Assembly (NCBI GenBank): GCA_949825065.1
Contig: OX463859.1
Span: forward strand, 29,343,847 to 29,407,846
From: Odontocerum albicorne
Lineage: Eukaryota > Arthropoda > Insecta > Trichoptera > Odontoceridae
Direction: 5' to 3'
Length of the DNA stretch: 64,000 nt
Numbering within the stretch: the first letter of the stretch is position 1; each line of letters begins with the position of its first letter. The notes beneath the pieces were generated by a model, which did no database searches, was not told where the DNA came from, and saw only the letters and a list, made by a program, of their open reading frames with translations. A program made the position numbers and the translations under genes. Of this stretch, positions 43,250 through 52,682 are shown in pieces.

Positions 43250-44045
43250 GCGACTTGAAGAATTCTGCTATTTAAGTAGTATTTTACTCAGATGATGGAA
43301 AAGTTACAAGGGATTTTGAATGGTGTGTATCGATAGGAAACAAAGTCTTTGGGACACTTAAACATATAGTATATACTCGAACCGGACTCTATTAAATCAT
43401 GCTAAAATGATAGTCCACAACAGTATCTTAGAACCATTTTTGATATATGGGAGTGACAAATGAACGTCAATAAAGACTGAAAAGAGCTGAATAAATGTTA
43501 TGAAATTACGTGCATTTAAAAACATATATGGGAGATGTTAATGTATGACATAATACAGAAATATGTGGGGTGATAATGTATGACATAATACAGAAATACA
43601 TGGGTGATAATGTATGACATAATACAGAAATACATGGGGTGATAATGTATGACATAATACAGAAATACATGGGTGATAATGTATGACATAATACAGAAAT
43701 ATATGGTGAGATAATGTATGACATAATACAGAAATAAGTGATTGGGAATGAATATGAAATTAAGACTCTTGTGTTGTGTAAGATGAGGAAGAGTGCTCTG
43801 AGATGGTTCGAGCACGTGGAACGAATGCATGAAGAAAGTCTAATAAATATACAGATCAAATATGAGTGGAATGCGTGATACAGAAATACCAATGAAAGTA
43901 TGATTGGATCAAGAGAATTATGTTTTGAATGAAGAAAATGTAAGAAGTATGAAAAATCGTTGGAGCTGTCGAAAGGAAAGTCTAGCGTTCTGTCCTCTCT
44001 GCCTACTCCAGCAAGGAAACGGTGTAACGGTATTATGTACTTAGT
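43250..44045 (+). pseudogene. LINE-A, longest C-terminal copy in the window
   Basis: Begins with 'agcgacttgaagaattctgc' (LERLEEFCYL), runs through 'YTRT', 'MIVHNSILEPFLIYGSD', the repeated YD segment, 'KSALRWFEHVERMHEESL' and 'GVEWNA..', to 'LSAYSSKETV' and the end. A 34-bp tandem array (43533-43738) inflates its middle. Many stops. Confidence 0.75.
43533..43738. repeat. 34-bp tandem array inside LINE-A, 6 units
   Basis: Unit 'tgataatgtatgacataata' + cagaaatacatggg. The single-copy LINE-A sequence here is the MYDRIRNE coding segment, so the array grew from element coding DNA. Confidence 0.9.
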
Positions 44046-44667
44046 TAAGCAGTGCAATAAGGTATTTCACATTAAAATTAAGCTTAAAATTAGAAACACT
44101 GGTTTGAATTTTTTCATACCAGCAAAATCAATTTGAATAGTCAAATTTAAAATATCCATCAAATCACTCCTTTGCGCACGCTTTAGCTTGTGACGTAACA
44201 ACTTCCGTTGAAATTTGACAGCCATAATTGTTGATACAATTGGATACAATTTTGAACATGCAAGACTTTTTTGAAAGCTCCTTACAAATATCGTCCAATA
44301 CGTCAATGTAACTTTGACTATATCAGACTGGATACATATTTGTGTATCTAATGACAGTGTTATGAGGAAAAATGATTTAATTCAATGAAAACAATTGGTT
44401 TAGCAAAAAAACAATTTATGTTATGGCACATATTTATCGACTGATAAATATATGATTTTATTAATATTTGACAACAAATTCACAAAAAATATTTTAAACA
44501 AAATGTCCTCACAACGATAGCTATACTTTTAGCTGCCGAATAAGTGACTTGGCGGGTATTATGACGTTACAATGCTGTCAGACAATCACGACGCGTTGTT
44601 TATACTTTTTGGTTCCATACAACGTTAAAAATTATGAATTTAACTGGAAAAATATATTTAACTATTT
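44046..44667. other. No gene recognised
   Basis: AT-rich; a 79-codon minus ORF at 44067-44306 has no recognisable domain. Confidence 0.35.
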
Positions 44668-45065
44668 GTTCTTCAATTAATCAGTGTTATTGCATGGAGT
44701 GGAATCATGGACCCTCAAAGTAAGTAGTATGAACCGACTGGAAGCATTCGAAATGTGGATGCACCGGAGAATGCTACGGATACCCTGGACGGATATGGTC
44801 AGTAACACAAGGGTTCTTAAAAGAGCCAAAGTTGACAGAGAGTTGCTGACTAATATTAAAATCCGAAAGGTGTCCTACTTGGGTCATGTACTTAGAGGAG
44901 CAAAGTACAAATTACTGCACCTGATCATCCAAGGCAAAATAGAAGGTCGAAGAGGTGTTGGCAGGAGGCAAATCTCCTGGCTCCGCAATATACTTGATTG
45001 GACTGGCATAGTGGGCGTTGGAGATCTTTTTCGGACTGCAGGGGACAAAGATATCTACTGTCAAT
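44668..45065 (+). pseudogene. LINE-E-like reverse transcriptase C-terminus
   Basis: Open from 44684: LLHGVESWTLK, NRLEAFEMWMHRRMLRIPW, TDMVSNTRVLKRA, RKVSYLGHVLRG, GRRGVGRRQISWLRNI, then the frame leaves the element near FRTAGDKD. Same domain order as LINE-E at 9654-10706. 5' truncated after the palm; the ORF tail beyond 45065 is flank. Confidence 0.75.
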
Positions 45066-45785
45066 GTTATTCAACGTTCGGGGCACCTGACATGACACTG
45101 AGAATAAGAAGATTAATTACATTAATCTCTGCTACACGTGTTTCTACGAGTAGATATTGTTCATCTGTCATATCAAGTTTAATCACTCCGCCTGAAAAGA
45201 GCCTCGGGATAGGAGCCTGAGGAAAGTCTAGAGAGAGGAGGAAGATACATGTGTAGTGGGGATTAATGTAATTAGTGGAATAAGGAAATAATTTATTGTT
45301 AACTATTCTGTGGTGTTCCACAATTGTTAAACTGAAACCCCATGGTTTTAATCCATATTAAAAAATAATTTTAATATTCGAGATACGTTAACAGTATTTT
45401 TCATTTGCTTTGTAAAATACTACTCGTATATTCTGAGATTGAGCTGATCCAAGTGTTATCGTATTACGGTTTTGTATGTAAAATAATAAACTGGTTTTGA
45501 ACCATATAACACACAGTTAACTGGTTTGATAATATTTTTGGGTTATTTAAATAAACCGAATAAGAACAGTTTAGCGACTTGGCTCCTAATTGCATATGTA
45601 CGTTAATGTTTAAGCGTTAAGTGAAAAATTCCAAAGTGATTTAATCTGGGCATTGTTGTCACGATGTTTTGACGATAGATGGCTTACTGTTGCTTTAAGT
45701 GTATGTAACAATTTTTCTTTTGAAATCCTTTGAAATGAAATACTATTATTTTGCTCTTGCTTTAGTCCGCGTTTCAACAAGTTAA
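45066..45785. other. No gene recognised
   Basis: 45100-45340 shows faint similarity to 15160-15560. Otherwise AT-rich. Confidence 0.35.
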
Positions 45786-45800
45786 GTGTATTTATTTATT

Positions 45801-46130
45801 GTAATTTATTTTTATCAAACACTATTTCACTTTTTTGTAACGGTATAACCCTACCGGTTTCAAGGCTTTCACCTCATCTTCAGGGGAGCACAAACAATAC
45901 AAAATGCTGTTCGAACTGGTACCGATATACACACTTCAATGGTTGGGGGCTGAGGGGTGAGGGAGGTATGGGACGATTTCGGCCAAGAGCGCAGAGATTT
46001 TTGAGGTGAAAACCTTGAAACCGGTAGGGTTATATCGTTACAAAAAAGTGGAATAAACAGTGTTTGATAAAAATAAATTACAATGTCTTTAAACCTCCAC
46101 AACGTTAATGCCTTAATTATAAAAAAAACA
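45801..46130. mobile_element. Penelope-like inverted pair with coding tail
   Basis: Flanked by tgtatttatttatt at 45787-45800 and 46131-46144, a 14-bp target duplication. The left part (minus) has the last codons of the PLE ORF (ALLAEIVPYLPHPSAPNH) and the ribozyme-bearing terminal sequence; the right part (plus) is a second terminal fragment joined head-to-head at about 46005. Long hairpin potential. Confidence 0.8.
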
Positions 46131-46308
46131 TGTATTTATTTATTTTTTCAAAAGAGGCGGCTTAGTCTTATTACTTTAAAAATTCAAGAAGTGTTAATAT
46201 TAAAAATAAAGAAGAATTATATAGAATAAAAAAAATATTATATAAAATAAAAAATAATGTATATGCATACATATATACACACAAACATACACACATATTC
46301 AAAGTCAC

Positions 46309-46620
46309 TTACCATAACTCACGTTGATGAGTGCTTTCTAACGCGCTCAATCTTAGAAGAAAATTTACTTTTGCTTTTGGTAATGTGATATGAAATATGT
46401 CAATATACGAAGCAGTCCCGTTCAAAAGAGTTAAGGCCCTTCCAACAGGCATAGCGGCTGGATGACCCGTTCCTGCGTATGTTATTGAGAACAGTTCTTG
46501 CTGGCTAAGTCTAGTGTAATTGTTAGGAACATTTAACACTAATCTTTGTACTGCTGGACAGCTTACAACTCCTCGAACGAGTTTGACAACGTATACCAGG
46601 AGACGGAGATCTCTTCATAC
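46309..46620 (-). pseudogene. Probable LINE C-terminal domain fragment
   Basis: About 100 codons open on the minus strand, beginning just after a stop: RDLRLLVYVVKLVRGVVSC, PAVQRLVLNVPNNYTRLSQQ, ARTLLNG-like RALTLLNGTASYIDIFH. The spacing 'L.VYVVKLV.G...CP....L..NVP..YTR' followed by 'DIFH..L' fits the region after the thumb of jockey/CR1-type reverse transcriptases. A GTAAGT sits at its end, probably by chance. Identification is tentative. Confidence 0.4.
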
Positions 46621-46639
46621 GCTCAAGGAAATTGTAGTT

Positions 46640-46765
46640 ATTATATTCGTAGTACATAAGAGCCAATTCACCATATACTCGTACTAGCAAGTATCAAAAT
46701 CTGCCAATATAATAGTCCACATTAGTATTTTGAGACCGTCGTTGATGTATGCTCTCTTAATTTGG
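46640..46765 (+). pseudogene. LINE-A internal fragment
   Basis: 'caccatatactcgtactagc' and 'aatagtccacattagtattt' match the stretch 'YTRT..NMIVHNSILEP' seen at 43380-43445. Confidence 0.5.
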
Positions 46766-46785
46766 GATGATATTTACTAATTTAT

Positions 46786-47060
46786 ATATTATTTATAGTT
46801 AAGGCATTAACACTGTGGAGGTTTCAAGACGTTGTAATTTGTTTTATCAAACACTGTTTATTCCACTTTATACAAGGGTATAACCCTACTGGTTTCAAGG
46901 TTTTCTCCACATCATCAGGAGAGCACTGACAGGATTGAATTATGTTCGAACTGGTACAACATACACGCTTCTAATGGTAAAAAATTGAGTTGGGGATTGT
47001 GGATGGAGGAAGGCAGGAGACAGTTTAAGCAAGCAGCGGAAGATCTTTTGAAATGACCAC
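46786..47060 (-). mobile_element. Penelope-like 3' terminal fragment
   Basis: Minus strand: degenerate end of the PLE ORF, then 'gtgctctcctgatgatgtgg', 'gaaaaccttgaaaccagtag' and the common end 'gataaaacaaattacaacg'. The ribozyme core here is the canonical CTGATGA. Confidence 0.7.
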
Positions 47061-47179
47061 AACTACCATCTTCGTATTTCTACAGTCAATTATTCATATT
47101 ATTTTTACTCTGTCTATAATGCTGATGATTGAGGAGAGTCTGTTCTCAAAACGGTGCTATATTAATGGGTCTTTTATTA

Positions 47180-47395
47180 TTAGTTCATAGGTGGGTTAGA
47201 AAGTGTATTAATTAACCGGAGCGTTTCATAGGTGGGTTATACAGTGTATTTATTAACCGGAGCGTTTCATAGGTGGGTTATACAGTGTATTTATTAACCG
47301 GAGCGTTTCATAGGTGGGTTATACAGTGTATTTATTAACCGGAGCATTTCATAGGTGGGTTATACAGTGTATTTATTGACCGGAGCGTTTCGAGA
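47180..47395. repeat. 40-bp tandem repeat, 5-6 units
   Basis: Unit 'ttcataggtgggttatacag' + tgtatttattaaccggagcg. Confidence 0.92.
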
Positions 47396-47689
47396 AAAGT
47401 AAAGCTGGTTGCACATAATTTTCACTCTAAGATGGTTTGGGCATGTGGAACGAATGAATTAAGAATGACTAACAAAACAAATATATAGTGTGAATTGTAA
47501 TTTATTTTTATCAAACACTGTTTATTCCACTTTTTTGTAACGGTATAACCCTACCGGTTTCAAGGCTTTCACCTCATCTTCAGGGAAGCACAAACAATAT
47601 TAAATTATGTTCGAACTGGTTCGAACTGGTCGAATATGGTTGTAATTTATTTTTATCAAACACTATTTCACTTTTTTGTAACGGTATAA

Positions 47690-47727
47690 CCCTACCGGTT
47701 TCAAGGCTTTCACCTCATCTTCAGGGG
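47690..47727 (-). ncRNA. Hammerhead-ribozyme-like core next to the PLE gene
   Basis: Minus strand: CCC, CTGAAGA, stem-loop gaggtgaaagcctt, GAAA, ACCGGT, A, GGG. Same arrangement as 40366-40403. It lies about 50 bp after the stop codon of the GIY-YIG ORF, which links motif and element. Confidence 0.5.
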
Positions 47728-47776
47728 AGCACAAACAATACAAAATGCTGTTCGAACTGGTACCGATATACACGCT

Positions 47777-48150
47777 TCAATGGTTGAAGGCTGAGGGGTG
47801 AGGGAGGCATGGTACGATTTCGGCCAAGAGCGGAGAGATTTTTGGGATATAACTGTTCACCAGATTTTCGGATCGATGTACTGACTTAGAAATTTCTAGG
47901 GTCTCTAATCTGTCCAATTTATTTCCGTTACTACTGATATGTAAGAATTTGGCATCATCGATAGAAAAAGTATGGTTTTCACGGCGACAATGATTAGCCA
48001 TTTCATAATAAATTAGAAGATTTGTTAAGGCGGATTTGTGTTCACGAAATCTCTTTTCAAAAGATCTTCCTGTCTTTCCTATATAGAAATTATCACAGTC
48101 AGCACATAAAAGTTTATACACACCACTGTTGCTAAGTATTCCATTTTTGC
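47777..48150 (-). CDS. Penelope-like GIY-YIG endonuclease, C-terminal part of RT-EN protein
   Basis: The frame is open from 48214, but codons before about 48150 are LINE-A flank. Counting from 48214: GVYKLLC at 31-37 (the GIY block, with Val for Ile), a CADC pair at 37-40, FYIGKTGR at 43-50 (the YIG block and conserved Arg), FEKRFREHK, an NH..EN segment at 74-80, and DRLETLEI at 101-108 with the probable metal-binding Glu. The stop follows PHPSAFNH. In Penelope elements this nuclease is fused behind the reverse transcriptase and nicks the target. Here the RT is missing, so it is a relic, though without internal stops. Confidence 0.85.
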
Positions 48151-48455
48151 CTGTTGTGTGAATATGAGTGGAAGGCGTGTGAGAGGAACGCCAAGGAAAA
48201 GATGTTAGAATCAAGTGAATAATATATTGAAGGAAGAAAACGTAGAAAATTAGAGAAATCGTTGGAGCTGTAAGGAGAAGGACATGGAAGAGGCAAAGGA
48301 TATATGCAGAGATAGCAAAAACTGGCGCTCGATCTTTGGTGCATACCCCAAAAAAGAACGTAGGAAGTCCGACTCGGAATAAATTATAACATTTTAAGAT
48401 AAGAAATTATTTCTTGAATCTTCGAAAAGACTTTAGTTTCAGTTTGTGGTGTCAT

Positions 48456-48668
48456 GTTTTATGTAAAAAGAAATAAAATAAATAAATAAAACACTTATTT
48501 TACATTTTTGTGTTGGATTTTGCGCTGGATTATTTTGAGTTTACTACCGGTTTCGAAGACCTCCGTCGTCATCGTCAGGTGAAGATAAACTATATATAAA
48601 ATAAACTAGTGGTGAACACAAAAATATAAAATAAAGTGTTTTATTTATTTTATTTCTTTTTACATAAG
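48456..48668. mobile_element. Foldback element with a second ribozyme-like motif
   Basis: Inverted ends of about 50 bp: 'ttatgtaaaaagaaataaaa' at the left and 'ttttatttctttttacataa' at the right, each followed by aacacaaaaat-type sequence. The middle, minus strand, has CTGACGA, a stem-loop (gacgacggaggtcttc), GAAA and CCGGTAGT at about 48543-48585. Related in plan but not in sequence to the PLE ends. Confidence 0.6.
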
Positions 48669-48669
48669 A

Positions 48670-49060
48670 AATTATTATTTATTATTTACGCTGGATTAAA
48701 AATTTGAGCTTAGGTCTCTGAAATGATCGTTTACTGAAATAATTAAACATATGGAAGACGCAACAAAGTGTAGGTAGGTAGAATTTACTTGTATACAAAA
48801 CAAATACTCCAGATTGAATGGATTTCTTAAGAGGTCCACTCAAGGAATATGGAGAAGTGACCAAAGCATGGCCGGGGTGTCACGGCGCGCAGAATAAAGG
48901 TGACAAAGGGAACCGCACAATGGACTGGGCGGGACACGCAGCGAGGATTGTTTACCCAACAAAGGTGACGGGGCAACGAGGCTGTGACGGGATTAGCGGA
49001 TTATGCGACAGAATTCCATTATTATCTGGACCACTACTTCGGCTGGTTCTCAAAATGTTT
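48670..49060. other. No gene recognised
   Basis: 48870-48960 is GC-richer and may be a decayed LINE piece. Nothing firm. Confidence 0.3.
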
Positions 49061-49064
49061 TTTT

Positions 49065-49215
49065 TTTAAGAATATATATGACCAAAGGATATTCTTGTAC
49101 TTCCGAATACTTTGTGGAAAAATGCCTGTTTCATTCGAGGGGGATAATAATAGCGAGGGGTTCGAACCGGTGACTTTCCGTACGGAAGTCCAGTGCATTA
49201 CCGCACACCTTGTTA
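49065..49215 (-). repeat. SINE-B copy, reversed
   Basis: Minus strand: 'ggtgtgcggtaatgcactgg', 'acttccgtacggaaagtcac', box B GGTTCGAACCCC, 'gaatgaaacaggcatttttc', then 'atcctttggtcatatatatt'. The tRNA-like head is well kept. Confidence 0.7.
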
Positions 49216-49379
49216 CTTAACTCTATATAAGTTAACTTTTATATTTTTTCCTCTAGTACGCTATAAGCTATGAATGTGTACTTAAAACTGACATATTAAG
49301 TTATATGAAGTATGGTTGGATCAAGTCAATACTATTAAAAAAAACGTGGAGAAAATCTTTCTGGAACTTATACCCAAAT

Positions 49380-49495
49380 CTTCTTTTTCATCACCTCGCA
49401 GATATTAATACTGTCCGGTTCGATTATATATATTACAGTGCCCCATTGACTTTGTTTCATATCGCTACATATAGATATCACTGCATGTTAAGGGA
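49380..49495 (-). pseudogene. LINE-A internal fragment
   Basis: 'tactgtccggttcgattata' and 'tgccccattgactttgtttc' match, in reverse, the LINE-A segment at 55490-55590. Confidence 0.55.
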
Positions 49496-49500
49496 TATAT

Positions 49501-49675
49501 AACATATTATTTATAGTTAAGGCATTAAAATTGTGGAGGTTTAAAGACATTGTAATTTGTTTTATCCAACACTGTGTATTCCACTTTTTATAACGGTATA
49601 ACCCTACCGGTTTCAAGGCTTTCACCTCTTCATCAGGCGAGCACAAACAATACTTTATAACTTAATATACAGGGT
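49501..49675 (-). mobile_element. Penelope-like terminal fragment
   Basis: Shares 'ttatagttaaggcattaaa', 'ggaggtttaaagacattgta', 'accctaccggtttcaaggct' with the other PLE ends. No coding sequence. Confidence 0.75.
49602..49639 (-). ncRNA. Hammerhead-like core with canonical CTGATGA
   Basis: Minus strand: CTGATGA (49636-49630), stem II gaggt-gaaa-gcctt, GAAA (49614-49611), ACCGGT and A before GGG. Every core position of the hammerhead is met; stem I is weak (CGC opposite GGG). Confidence 0.5.
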
Positions 49676-49830
49676 ATAACTTACAGGGGATACAGGCAAG
49701 AGCCTAGTTAACTGGGGATACGACAAATGAAAGGCAAAAAACCCAGATCCATTAAAATTGTGTGTCCAAATTAAATTTCCTGTTGTTTTTTCGAAAACGA
49801 TTTTTTTTTGTCACGTGTAAAATAAATTAA
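49676..49830 (+). repeat. Repeat R2, copy 1
   Basis: 'aactggggatacgacaaatg' + 'aaaggcaaaaaacccagatc' + 'cattaaaattgtgtgtccaa' matches the reverse complement of 62590-62700. Unknown element. Confidence 0.6.
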
Positions 49831-50039
49831 AAAAATGAATGACTAAACTCACAGGGTTAAAGTGAAGAAATTGTTCTTGCCGGGATGAATTGATTGAATT
49901 GCGTGGATTTTCTTTGTTGTGTTATTTGACTTGTACTGTTTTATTCTATTGTACAACATTGTTAACATGTCAATTTTATATATACCATATTGATCATATC
50001 ACATCTTCTCCTTCATCTTATTTTAGGCCTGTTGGCCTT

Positions 50040-52170
50040 TTATGGTCCTGCATCATTGTTTCCCTCTTGTGACGTCGACTGCCAGCTATCTTTCCATCTT
50101 TTGGGAGGTCGTCCTGGAGGTCTACTTGCTTGGGAGATACTGCCCCTGGCCATTCTTACGGCTCTTGCTTCCGCTATTCTGGATACGTGTTCGTTCCAGA
50201 ACCTTCTTCTCTGTCGTCCCCATCTGACAATATCTTCAACTTCGCACGTCCTTCGGATTTCTGTGTTTCGTACTCTATCACGAAGTGTTTTGCCAGCGAT
50301 ACTCCTGAGTACCTTCATTTCGTTGGTTGGAAGGAGATTTTGAGTTCTGACAGTGTCGGCTCTGGACTCTATGCTGTATGCCATTATGGGGGGGGGGAGG
50401 GGACACAGGTCTTGTATATCCTCACCTTGCTTTGGATGTTCATATGCTTGTTTTTCCAGATAGGGTTCTTTAAACATCCGGAAATAGCTGCGGCCTTTTG
50501 TGATTGTTCAAGGACTTCGCCATATAGGTCAGTATTGCACATTATGCTAGCACCTAAGTATTTAAATTTTGTTACTTGTTCAATTGGTGTGTCGTTGATC
50601 GCCACACTGCATCCAACTTGCTCTCTGGGTAGTCATGCATTTAGTCTTGCTGATGGAGATATACATGTTGTATTTTTTGGAAGCAGTTTGGAATCGATGT
50701 AGCATTTGTTGCAGGTCTTCCTCTGATTCGGCTATGATCGTGGCATCGTCAGCATAGCATATGATGTTTAGCATATTGTCGCCCATCTTGTATCCCAGGT
50801 TAAGGTCGGCAATTTCTTCTATAATTTTATCCATAACCAAGTTAAATAGAAATGGGCTTAAACTATCTCCTTGTCTTACTCCGGCTGGTGTTGGAACGTC
50901 ATTAGAGAGTTCTCCGTCTACGCGAATTCTTGTGGAGCTATTTAGGTTTATGTCTCTAACGGTTTTGGCGATGGAGGGTGACACGTTCCTTTCGAGCAAA
51001 ATGCTTATTACATCTTCTAGTTAAATTCTATTAAAGGCCTTGGTCAGATCGATAAAATCAAGGTAAGCAGTCTTGTTGTATTCCAAAGACTTTTCTTTAA
51101 TTTCCCGCAGTATGAATATAGCATCTGTAGTAGATCTGTTTCTTTGGAATCCTTGTTGTTCATCTCTATTTTCAATTTGTTGTTCTAATTTTACTCTTAG
51201 GATGTTGGTGAAGAACTTGAGAAATGCGCTTAAAAGAGATATTCCTCTATAGTTACCAGGATCAGATTTTTGTCCTTTTTTGAAGATGGAAATCGTTATA
51301 CTGGTCATCCATTTATCTAGTATTGTTGTAGTTTCAAGGATGAAGTTGTAAAGTTTGTGGAGACTTTTCGCTAGTTCTTCGCCGCCATATTTTATGAGTT
51401 CGTTTGGTATATTATAATTTACAGGAGCGTTTCTATTTTTGAGTCCTTTTGTGGGAACCACGGTCGTCGCCGAATATTGTCGTATACATACGGTCAATGA
51501 CCGACGAAACAAACTTCGGACACCTCGATAAATTATAGTAAACAGTCCAAAGGTCACATGCCCGACATGAGGCCGGCCGCGCATCGCGCCGCATTCCATA
51601 CTAGAAAGAGAACGCATCACGCTGTCTCGCCGGTTCCGTAAATAGATTGTTACCTACAATACTATTTACGAATCTACAATACTTCAATTGACCATTTCTG
51701 CACGCACAGAAGCGAGATAAAAGTATATCGCGGGCGCACTCCCGCGCCCATTCTGAAATATTATAAATACCTACGTACTATCAAATAAAGTATTCATTCA
51801 CTCTCTCCTTCCGCATTGCGATTTAACGTGTTTTATTTATTTACCAAAAATCAAAATCATCATATACCTTTAAGGGACATTTCCCTAAACTTTCATTCCT
51901 TGTCTAATTTCACTCTCCTCCAATGTTGTGGGTTCGTTAATTATTATATAGTATCTGGAGTTGTTGGTGAACATGTGTGGTAAAACAGGTCTCTAAAATA
52001 TTTTTTCCATTCCGCTATAGAAATCTTGCTTGTTTTAACGTATTCATTAATTGGTTCCTTTTTATCTCTTAGCATCTTCCATATATCATGTATATTTTTA
52101 AATCTTTGTGATAAAAGATCATTTGACCGCTGAAGTAAAATAAATAAAAATAAAAAAACAAGGGATTGAA
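50040..52170 (-). pseudogene. LINE-D reverse transcriptase, degenerate and split by an LTR
   Basis: Minus strand in order: KKEPINEYVKTSKISIAEWK (52100 region), [LTR 51450-51879], NIPNELIKYGGEELAKSL, NYRGISLLSAFLKFF, QQGFQRNRSTTDAI, LDFIDLTKAFN (first catalytic Asp), a single in-frame stop at about 51020, VRQGDSLSPFLFN, CYADDAT (active site, about 50750), a frameshift near 50600, KFKYLGASI, a second shift at the G-run at 50391-50400, then RSIAGKTLRDRVRN, VRWGRQRRRFWNEHVSR and RPPGRPPKRW. Most of the palm and thumb remain. The coding potential was lost by few hits, suggesting moderate age. Endonuclease missing. Confidence 0.85.
51450..51879 (+). mobile_element. LTR of the second family, copy 3, solo, inside LINE-D
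   Basis: 430 bp starting TGTGGGAACCACGGTCGTCG and ending TTAAGGGACA, with 'tataaatacctacgtactat' and 'aataaagtattc'. It separates two collinear parts of one LINE-D ORF. No exact target duplication is seen at the expected edges. Confidence 0.75.
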
Positions 52171-52199
52171 TGTACTTTTGGTTGCAATGTTGTATCATC

Positions 52200-52680
52200 T
52201 TTTTGTTTTAAATTTTATTTAAAATTCAACTCAGTTTGGGAACCCTTAACTTCAATCAAATCAGAAACTCACCCTTAAAAGCTGTGCAAGCGAGACAAGA
52301 CAAGCGCTGTATGCAATGTAGGGATGGAGAATTCAGGGGCAGTGGCGGGATAATTTCCACGAAAGCTAATCTTCCAAACAATCCATCCATCCTTCTATCT
52401 ATCTATCAATGTATCTCTTCACTGGCACTCTCCTACCGGGCTACGAGCTTCTGTACCGGGAATTCCAGATAAATAAGCTGTTTTTTTAAGGTACTAACAA
52501 ATAAAATCTTAAGTGTACAAGACAACAAGAAAGTATCTTCGTTTTTTTTTTGTCTACTGTTTTAATTTGTAGATGATTTATTATTATTTTTTATTGAATA
52601 CCTCGTATTGCATAATGATTCATCGTGCTTATTGCCAGATGGAAATTTCTTCCAATCAACCAGACATAAGTAAATAATAT
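52200..52680. other. No gene recognised
   Basis: AT-rich; contains a short 'ccatccatccttctatctat' simple stretch. 52620-52675 has a reversed SINE-A/LINE-B-tail relic (gcttattgccagatgg). Confidence 0.35.
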
Positions 52681-52682
52681 AA

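Larger units (their letters stand above)
47496..48155 (-). mobile_element. Penelope-like element, 5' truncated, with a tandem extra end
   Basis: Target duplication gtgtgaat at 47488-47495 and 48156-48163. On the minus strand: GIY-YIG coding end (48150-47777), 3' terminal sequence with ribozyme core ending at 47641, then a second partial terminal unit (47640-47496) in the same orientation. Tandem and inverted terminal repeats are a known habit of Penelope elements. Confidence 0.85.
47425..48365 (+). pseudogene. LINE-A 3' fragment, split by a PLE
   Basis: Left piece 47425-47495 (LRWFGHVERMN region), right piece 48156-48365 ('gagtggaaggcgtgtgagag' to the 3' end). Both belong to one copy, separated by a PLE insertion with an 8-bp duplication. 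Confidence 0.75.

Noticed and set aside
46309..46620. Host gene exon ending at a GTAAGT donor
   Set aside because: The residue pattern fits a LINE C-terminal domain better, no acceptor or neighbouring exon is seen, and one GTAAGT is expected often by chance. Kept only as a tentative LINE fragment.
49890..50702. Plus-strand ORFs of 117 and 190 residues
   Set aside because: They are shadows of the LINE-D reverse transcriptase read on the opposite strand.
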